From an uncultured Bacteroidota bacterium (GTDB lineage: Bacteria > Bacteroidota > Bacteroidia > Bacteroidales > SZUA-534), in assembly GCA_937899145.1 (NCBI GenBank), contig CALBPW010000557.1, positions 1 through 8,068 on the forward strand: DNA of 8,068 nucleotides. The letters are read 5' to 3'. Positions within the stretch are counted from its first letter, which is position 1. Each line of letters begins with the position of its first letter. A program made the position numbers and the translations under genes. Below the pieces are notes generated by a model that saw only the letters and a list, made by a program, of their open reading frames with translations, had not been told where the DNA came from and did not search any database. Shown here piece after piece: positions 1 through 5,492 of this stretch.

Positions 1-3000
1 TATTGGACGGAGTTACGGCTTACGCACTTAAACCTTATATGGATTTTGTTATCGGGGCTAAGGATTTACAATTTTCAATTTTTGATTGATGCTTTTGCCC
101 GCAACGATACATCTAAAACCCGGTGGAACATTAATATACAGCAAATTGCGCTTGCCGACGCCAACCTTACCTTCGACGACCGTGGCACATTGCATCATTT
201 AACCAACTTAAATGTTGAAGTAAATGGCTTGATGGTTTGTGGCGAGAATATTCGTGCACAACTTAACTCGCTGACAACCAAGTATAATGGCCAGCCAATG
301 ATTGATAATTTCCATTTCGATTTTGTGCTGATGGACAAACTTATCAATGTTGACGATTTTAATTTTGAAGCGCGAAACTCGAAAGCTCATCTTCAACATG
401 CCGATGTTGATATTGAAAAAGATAAAAATATGGTTTTCAATGCAATGATTGATAGCGTTAAACTTTGTCCTGCCGATTTTGCTGAGGTTGTCCCATATCT
501 GGAAAATAAGTCGGAGTGCTTAATGCTTGTCGGGAATTTAAATGGCGATAAACGAACAATCGCCGGACAAAATATAACAGTCCGATTTAACGATAATGAT
601 ATTTTGAGCGCCGATTTCAAAATTTCTAATCTTAACGACAAAGAACGGTTAAATTATGAATTGAAAATTGCCGAAATAAAAAGTACAACAACCGACGCGC
701 TTACAATTTTGAGCGAATATACTAAAGCCGACACATCGCAATTAAGACAATATTTATCACCACTTAAAACATTGTGGTTCAGCGGAAATGTTGATGGAAC
801 GTTGTCCGATGTTGATGCCGACGGAAAACTACGGACAGGCATCGGCAATCTTGATTTGCATGCGGCAATGTCAAGGCTCGACAATGGAAATCTCAACGTC
901 AGCGGAAATCTGAAATCAACGCCAATAGAGCTTAGCGCATACGTTGGTGTAAAAACAAACTTGCGTATTGATTTGCAGGCTGATGGACAAATTGGGCGGA
1001 GCGGACACGCAAATGACACTAAACTTAACATAATTGGTTCGGTAAACAATATTGAATACGCAACACATGCTATCGACTCTATCAGCATCAACGGATTGGT
1101 TGAACAGCGCATGTTCAGTGGTCGGCTTTGCTCGTTCGACCCCAATCTGCGCTTCGATTTTGATGGGCTTGTCAACTATGGCGACAGCTCGTCGTTTAAT
1201 TTTCAAACTTTTGTGTATTATGCTGATTTATATCAACTTGGCGTAACCGACGACACCACGGCAAACATCTCGTTCAACATTAAAGCCGATTTTCACGATA
1301 CAAACCTTGACATAGCTGAAGGTCAGATTGACCTGACTGACATCTTCTATTTCCGCGATTCATCGTTTTTTGCAACCGATACGGTGCGCATTTCGGCTGC
1401 CAACACCGATAGTACTCGTATTTTACAGCTGCAATCGGAATTTGTTCAGATTAAAGCTGATGGCAAATACCGCATAACACAGCTGCCAAGCAGCATTCAG
1501 AATTTCGCCTGCAAATTCATGGCGGGAAAAACATATACGCCTCCAGTTAATGATAATCAATTCAAAGTTCAAATTATCGCCGACTATCCGCACCCACTAA
1601 CTGGAATGTTTTTGCCATGGTTAAATATTGCGTCAGGAACCACAATACTGGGTAGTTATGACGAAAAAAACGAAGAATTCGAACTCAATCTTATTTCTGA
1701 TGATATTATCGCAAAATCGTTCGATATTGACCATCTGAAAGTTGCGGTTTATAATGCTGATGATAGTTTAAGGACTGATATATCAGCAGATTATCTCTAT
1801 TTCGCAAATTATGAATCAATGCGGTGGTTGAACTTGCAATCGACACTTTTCAACGACGAAGCCAACCTGAACATCAATTGGGACAATTTGCTTGAAAAGG
1901 GAAGAAACAGTGGAGACATTACTGCTAAAATTCAACTTGTCGACTATGATAATGAACAGCATAAAACTTACATTGATATTCAAAAATCGCTTGTGAATAT
2001 TCTTGATACACAAGTGGTTATAAATCCGTCGTTGATTATGATTGCCGATTCGTCTGTCAATTTCGGCAGCGTCAGCGTCGATATTGACAATGGTGCAAGC
2101 AGCATTTTTGCTGACGGAACATTGTCTAACATTCCTGACGACAGTTTGCTGGTGAATATCAATAAGTTGAACCTCGATTTTGTGTCAAATATTTTCGGCT
2201 TAAAAACACATTTGTCGGGCATTGTTTCAGGAAATTCGTTGCTTAAAGATTTGCAGGGCGAAAAACGTATTGAAGGAAATGTCGGAATTGCCGATTTTGG
2301 CATTAATAATCAACGGTTTGGCAATGTCAAAGCCAACGCGGCGTGGGATATGGAACAAAAATTGCTATTGGTTGATGGCGCGTTGCTCGATAGTTTAATT
2401 GATTCGCACACAGCAATTTCGGGCTATATCGACCCAAAGCGTTTCTACATGAATCTTGACGGCTCTGCCGAACACCAAGATGTGCAATTTCTGAAACTCT
2501 TTTTATCGGGCGTATTTAGCGAAATGTCGGGCTCGTTTAGCGGCAATATGCACGCCGAAGGAAAACTTACGGCGCCAAATTGGTATGGAAAATTGGCGCT
2601 TGAAAATACGAAGTTGACACTCAAACCAACAAAAGCCGCCTATTCGCTTAACGACACTCTTGAATTTGCCGACAATAAAATTTTGTTCAAAAATGTTGAG
2701 GGAGACGATTTTGAAAATGGCAAACTGCTGATTGATGGCGAAATATGGCATCAAAACTTCAAAGAGTTCTTCTTAGATTTGAAAATAAGCTGTAATGAGA
2801 TTGTAGGATTGAATACTAAATATTCCGATTCGCCAATGTGGTACGGAAAAACCTATTGCAGTGGCATTATTGATATAAACGGCTCAACCCGGAGCGAGAT
2901 AAATATTGATATTAGCGCGCGGACATTGCCAAAATCGATGTTCTACTTAACAATGGAAGGCCGTAGCGATTTGTCGGAAAACAATTTCATAACTTTTGTT

Positions 3001-4116
3001 ACTGAAAACAAAATCAGTAATATACGCGAAGTAAAGAAGAAAAAGCAAGAACTGATAAAGGCTCCGTCATCGGTTTTGAACTTGAACCTCGACCTCAGAG
3101 TTACACGCGATGCAGAGGTGCAAATTGTTTTCGACCCAACCATCGGCGACGCCTTGCGTGCCAATGGCTCGGGCGATATTAACATCAGACTTAATAACGA
3201 TAAATTCTCAATCTACGGAACGTATCTTATTGATAAAGGAAACTTTACGTTTACATTGCAAAATATTATCAGCAAAAAACTCGACCTTCAGAGTGGCAGT
3301 TACGTAACATGGATGGGTGAGCCACTTGGCGCAATTGTCAATATTGATGCGGCTTACAAGCTGCGCAAAGTGCCTGTTTACTCGCTCACCCTCGACGAGG
3401 AAGACCGCGAAAAACGTGTGCCCGTCAATTGCCATCTGCTGATGAGCAACAAACTGACATCGCCAACAATCAACTTCTCGATAGATGTGCCTTCAACAAC
3501 CAGTAATGTTGAGGTGGTTGAACAACTTAATAATTTGCCAGAAGACGAACTAAATCAGCAAGTTATATATCTGCTGATGCTTAATAAATTTGCTCCGTTA
3601 ACTTCGGTTTCGGTACAAAATTCGACTACATCGGGTGGCTCGGTATCGGCCAGTACCGCCAGCGAACTGCTGTCGAACCAACTTAGCAAATGGATTAGCC
3701 AACTCAGCACTAACTTCGACCTTGGTGTGGCTTATCGCCCTGAAACTGAGATTAGCTCAGAGGAGTATGAACTTGCGCTGTCAACCACCCTTTGGGACGA
3801 CCGCATAATTGTGAATAGCAATTTTGACATGAGCGGCACTAACGAAACAACGGAAAATAGTGGTAATCAGTACACTACCGATATTTCGTTTGAACTGAAA
3901 CTAAACAAAAAAGGCAATGTGCGGCTACGCGCCTTTCAAAAAGTTAACGACGACCTTATTTACGACGATGCGCCATATACACGCGGACTCGGCCTTTTCT
4001 ATACCGAGGATTTTAACGATTTTGGTGAATTGCTGCACCGCTGGTTCCGTCGCCGTGTGAGGGAGGCTAAAAAAGAAGAGACTGTAAAGCTGACGACTGA
4101 TAGAGTTGATAATTAA
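1..4116 (+). CDS. tamB: TamB, translocation/assembly module inner-membrane-anchored protein (5' partial, probable frameshift near its start)
   Basis: This is a TamB (DUF490/AsmA-like) protein, a long beta-helical groove that spans the periplasm and, in characterised bacteria, helps outer-membrane protein assembly and inter-membrane lipid transport. The frame is open from base 1 to the TAA at 4114-4116 (about 1371 residues), so the N-terminal anchor is outside the window. Early sequence FLIDAFARNDTSKTRWNI (from base 79) is the pattern seen near the N-terminus of Bacteroidota TamB. Most of the length is monotonous short beta strands rich in N, D, I and L. The C-terminal TamB domain covers roughly 3070-4110: an LNLDLRVTRDAEVQI stretch, then GTYLIDKGNFTFTLQN near 3220, then VTWMGEPLGAIVNIDAAYKL, then a closing LGLFYTEDFNDFGELLHRWF segment. 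Bases 3-74 read better in another frame (see the frameshift entry). The TTG at 46 is not a convincing start. It converges with the transporter gene 44 bases downstream. The family assignment is secure; whether the gene is intact is not. Confidence 0.92.
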   Translation, partial: YWTELRLTHLNLIWILLSGLRIYNFQFLIDAFARNDTSKTRWNINIQQIALADANLTFDDRGTLHHLTNLNVEVNGLMVCGENIRAQLNSLTTKYNGQPMIDNFHFDFVLMDKLINVDDFNFEARNSKAHLQHADVDIEKDKNMVFNAMIDSVKLCPADFAEVVPYLENKSECLMLVGNLNGDKRTIAGQNITVRFNDNDILSADFKISNLNDKERLNYELKIAEIKSTTTDALTILSEYTKADTSQLRQYLSPLKTLWFSGNVDGTLSDVDADGKLRTGIGNLDLHAAMSRLDNGNLNVSGNLKSTPIELSAYVGVKTNLRIDLQADGQIGRSGHANDTKLNIIGSVNNIEYATHAIDSISINGLVEQRMFSGRLCSFDPNLRFDFDGLVNYGDSSSFNFQTFVYYADLYQLGVTDDTTANISFNIKADFHDTNLDIAEGQIDLTDIFYFRDSSFFATDTVRISAANTDSTRILQLQSEFVQIKADGKYRITQLPSSIQNFACKFMAGKTYTPPVNDNQFKVQIIADYPHPLTGMFLPWLNIASGTTILGSYDEKNEEFELNLISDDIIAKSFDIDHLKVAVYNADDSLRTDISADYLYFANYESMRWLNLQSTLFNDEANLNINWDNLLEKGRNSGDITAKIQLVDYDNEQHKTYIDIQKSLVNILDTQVVINPSLIMIADSSVNFGSVSVDIDNGASSIFADGTLSNIPDDSLLVNINKLNLDFVSNIFGLKTHLSGIVSGNSLLKDLQGEKRIEGNVGIADFGINNQRFGNVKANAAWDMEQKLLLVDGALLDSLIDSHTAISGYIDPKRFYMNLDGSAEHQDVQFLKLFLSGVFSEMSGSFSGNMHAEGKLTAPNWYGKLALENTKLTLKPTKAAYSLNDTLEFADNKILFKNVEGDDFENGKLLIDGEIWHQNFKEFFLDLKISCNEIVGLNTKYSDSPMWYGKTYCSGIIDINGSTRSEINIDISARTLPKSMFYLTMEGRSDLSENNFITFVTENKISNIREVKKKKQELIKAPSSVLNLNLDLRVTRDAEVQIVFDPTIGDALRANGSGDINIRLNNDKFSIYGTYLIDKGNFTFTLQNIISKKLDLQSGSYVTWMGEPLGAIVNIDAAYKLRKVPVYSLTLDEEDREKRVPVNCHLLMSNKLTSPTINFSIDVPSTTSNVEVVEQLNNLPEDELNQQVIYLLMLNKFAPLTSVSVQNSTTSGGSVSASTASELLSNQLSKWISQLSTNFDLGVAYRPETEISSEEYELALSTTLWDDRIIVNSNFDMSGTNETTENSGNQYTTDISFELKLNKKGNVRLRAFQKVNDDLIYDDAPYTRGLGLFYTEDFNDFGELLHRWFRRRVREAKKEETVKLTTDRVDN
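72..75 (+). other. Probable single-base frameshift in tamB (extra T in a T run)
   Basis: From base 3 the third frame reads AYALKPYMDFVIGAKDLQF and then ends at a TGA at 87. The first frame carries the rest of TamB from about base 76 but upstream reads a poor YWTELRLTHLNLIWILLSG. Removing one T from the run at 72-75 joins the two as GAKDLQFQFLIDAFARND, which fits the family. Codon choice agrees: the third frame uses common codons here, while the first frame uses CGG, AGG, ATA and CTA. This could be a sequencing or assembly error, or a real mutation that would disable the gene. The frame break is an inference from sequence style, without an alignment. Confidence 0.65.
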
Positions 4117-4160
4117 GGGATTAAAGATATTTTTCCCAATTACCCATTTCTCATTCCTCT

Positions 4161-5129
4161 TTACACTTTCCTCTCCGCTCTATCCTTTTTCCTTTTTTTA
4201 TAAAGCTGGTATGAGTTGATTGAATTGTGCCAAATACTGTAAAAGCCGCCGGCAACAGCAGTTACAGGATTCATAAAAGTGTAGGCAGTCCAGATGATGA
4301 AAACCGTGTTTTTTTGCCCTAACGACTGACCTGCGCTAATGCGGTCGGCATAAAGGCTGCCAATGCGTTTGCCAATATAAAATTGTGATATGCAGCAAAT
4401 TAGTGTTATGAGCAGAATGCCAAAAAAGCACCATACCGATATATTGCTATGAACCAAAGCGCGTGTGGTTACCGACAGCGCAATGGCTAATGCAACCATC
4501 CATAAATAAAAGGCCAAATCCTTGATTCTTAATATGATATTCAATAAATTAGGAAGGAAAAGCCGAACTAACCAAGCAAGTAGGAAAGGGAAAACCAATA
4601 GCGGAAACACTTGTTTTACAATAATTGTAAAAGCCTGCCAAAAACTCATGCCGACAGTTGGGTTGACAAACGGAATGAAAAGTGAGAACACAACAGATGT
4701 TACGATGTTTATCATGATGGTATATGCAGTGATTGTCAGTGTGTTGCCACCAAGTTTATCGGTAACAACAATTGCGGCGGTGGCTGTTGGGGCAATCATG
4801 CAAATCATTGCGCATTCAAACAGGATTGAGACATTGTAGTTATCAATAAATTGTGAGACGAGAGCCAAAACTATAAACGAGCCGGCCTGTATCAATATTA
4901 ACCACAAATGCCAACGGCGTGGGCGGATTTTTGTAGGGTCGATTTTACAAAACGAGATAAAAAGCATTAAAAACAACAGCAGAGGCTGAACGACTGCAAC
5001 CGTTTTGTTGGCCAATTGGTGAATTTCGGCAGATAGCGGCAGGCTTACAAAAACAAAATATGCCACAACACCTATTAGCATTATAATCGGCAACGACCAA
5101 TCTTTTACAAATCTTATAATCGTATTCAT
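4161..5129 (-). CDS. Bile acid:sodium symporter (BASS) family transporter
   Basis: A hydrophobic 322-residue membrane protein of the BASS superfamily, which moves organic anions (bile acids, pantoate, pyruvate or similar) by sodium coupling; the substrate here cannot be told. About nine membrane segments are visible: residues ~11-30, 42-61, 73-95, 101-122, 129-153, 168-192, 206-222, 230-251 and 275-300. The fourth carries the interrupted IAPTATAAIVVTDKLGG motif (112-128) and the last follows GQKNT (271-275), continuing WTAYTFMNPVTAVAGG. This is the family's characteristic C-terminal crossover region. The tail is strongly basic (KKRKKDRAERK). I chose the ATG at 5129 because it begins just before the first membrane segment and has GAGGG five bases upstream. 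The frame is open further up to a TTG at 5183, which would add 18 residues of poor quality. It faces tamB tail to tail and is divergent from sprE. Membrane location and family are secure. Confidence 0.88.
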   Translation of the reverse strand: MNTIIRFVKDWSLPIIMLIGVVAYFVFVSLPLSAEIHQLANKTVAVVQPLLLFLMLFISFCKIDPTKIRPRRWHLWLILIQAGSFIVLALVSQFIDNYNVSILFECAMICMIAPTATAAIVVTDKLGGNTLTITAYTIMINIVTSVVFSLFIPFVNPTVGMSFWQAFTIIVKQVFPLLVFPFLLAWLVRLFLPNLLNIILRIKDLAFYLWMVALAIALSVTTRALVHSNISVWCFFGILLITLICCISQFYIGKRIGSLYADRISAGQSLGQKNTVFIIWTAYTFMNPVTAVAGGFYSIWHNSINSYQLYKKRKKDRAERKV

Positions 5130-5190
5130 TCCAACCCTCAAAAAACGGCCGCAAAGGAACAAAATATTCCGATTGATTTTCAATAATCAT

Positions 5191-5243
5191 TACACGTTTT
5201 GCAATGTTGTCTATGCCGGCATTGTGAATGCTGCAAACGTTTA
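5191..5243. repeat. Concentric nested inverted repeat (possible operator or leader hairpin)
   Basis: Outer arms TACACGTTTTGCA (5191-5203) and TGCAAACGTTTA (5232-5243) are inverted copies with one mismatch and one extra T. Exactly midway lies a perfect 10-base palindrome, ATGCCGGCAT (5213-5222). Both dyads centre near 5217. The element is about 62-114 bases upstream of the transporter ATG, a place for an operator or a 5' leader structure of that gene. Neither side is followed by a T tract, which argues against a terminator. The symmetry is seen directly; any regulatory role is inferred. Confidence 0.45.
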
Positions 5244-5281
5244 TGCGGATTTTGATATGAATTTCAGGTATAAAAATATGA

Positions 5282-5395
5282 TTATGAAATGATTTTTTTT
5301 ACCGACTTGTAGCTGAACAAATCTTCATCGCCATTAAAATCCGGTGTTTTCGTATTCAGACAATTCGATTCCCCCAAAAAACAATAAAACAACAA
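5282..5395 (-). CDS. Doubtful small reading frame (37 residues from a TTG)
   Basis: A short minus-strand frame ends with TAA at 5284-5282 and is open back to 5419. There is no ATG or GTG in it; the TTG at 5395 would give 37 residues. It has a short hydrophobic start (LLFYCFLG), a cysteine (NCL), then a protein-like tail TPDFNGDEDLFSYKSVKKII. Codon choice in the tail resembles that of the neighbouring genes, which is the only reason to list it. It lies upstream of, and on the same strand as, the transporter. I do not recognise it. It may be the remnant of a decayed gene, a small secreted peptide, or chance. Confidence 0.13.
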   Translation of the reverse strand: MLFYCFLGESNCLNTKTPDFNGDEDLFSYKSVKKIIS

Positions 5396-5461
5396 CAGCG
5401 GCGTTACATATTTTTTGTGTTAATATCGGCTTTACAATTAGCGCCAATATTCATAAAAAAC

Positions 5462-5469
5462 TATTTTTG
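5462..5469 (+). promoter_or_regulatory. Bacteroidota-type -7 promoter element for sprE
   Basis: TATTTTTG matches the Bacteroidota primary sigma factor -7 consensus TAnnTTTG exactly and is the only exact match on either strand in this intergenic region. It would place the transcript start roughly 15-20 bases before the GTG at 5493, giving a short leader. The partner -33 TTG is not present at the usual distance; TTTACA at 5431-5436 is the nearest candidate, with a 25-base spacer that is too long. Half-supported. Confidence 0.35.
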
Positions 5470-5492
5470 CAACAAAAACAAAAGCGATTCTT

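Larger units (their letters stand above)
5130..5492. other. Divergent intergenic region between the transporter and sprE
   Basis: This 363-base gap separates the starts of two oppositely transcribed genes. It contains the nested inverted repeat at 5191-5243, a doubtful small minus-strand frame around 5282-5395, and one exact TAnnTTTG element on the plus strand at 5462. I found no exact minus-strand TAnnTTTG, so the transporter's promoter is not identified. No tRNA, terminator or credible longer gene is visible. An 8-base T run lies at 5293-5300. Confidence 0.8.

Noticed and set aside
654..1175. Minus-strand open frame (173 codons) inside tamB
   Set aside because: Antisense to TamB-like coding sequence; its composition is explained by the complement of tamB codons and it has no recognisable family features.
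4111..4141. Possible terminator hairpin between tamB and the transporter (AATT-aa-GGGA / TCCCAATT)
   Set aside because: The stem is short and AT-rich with a 2-base bulge and a 13-base loop, and no T tract follows on either strand. Too weak to call.
5130..5183. Extended transporter start at the TTG at 5183
   Set aside because: The extra 18 residues are not typical of the family's N-terminus, and the ATG at 5129 has a better-placed GAGGG and begins just before the first membrane segment.
5161..5292. Plus-strand open frame ending with TGA at 5290, with a protein-like stretch NVYADFDMNFRYKN
   Set aside because: It overlaps the nested inverted repeat, has no ATG until near its end, and its upstream part runs into the antisense of the transporter's 5' region.
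5360..5376. tRNA-like T-arm string (ATTCGATTCCCCC)
   Set aside because: The flanking five-base stems cannot pair and no anticodon or acceptor arm can be formed around it.
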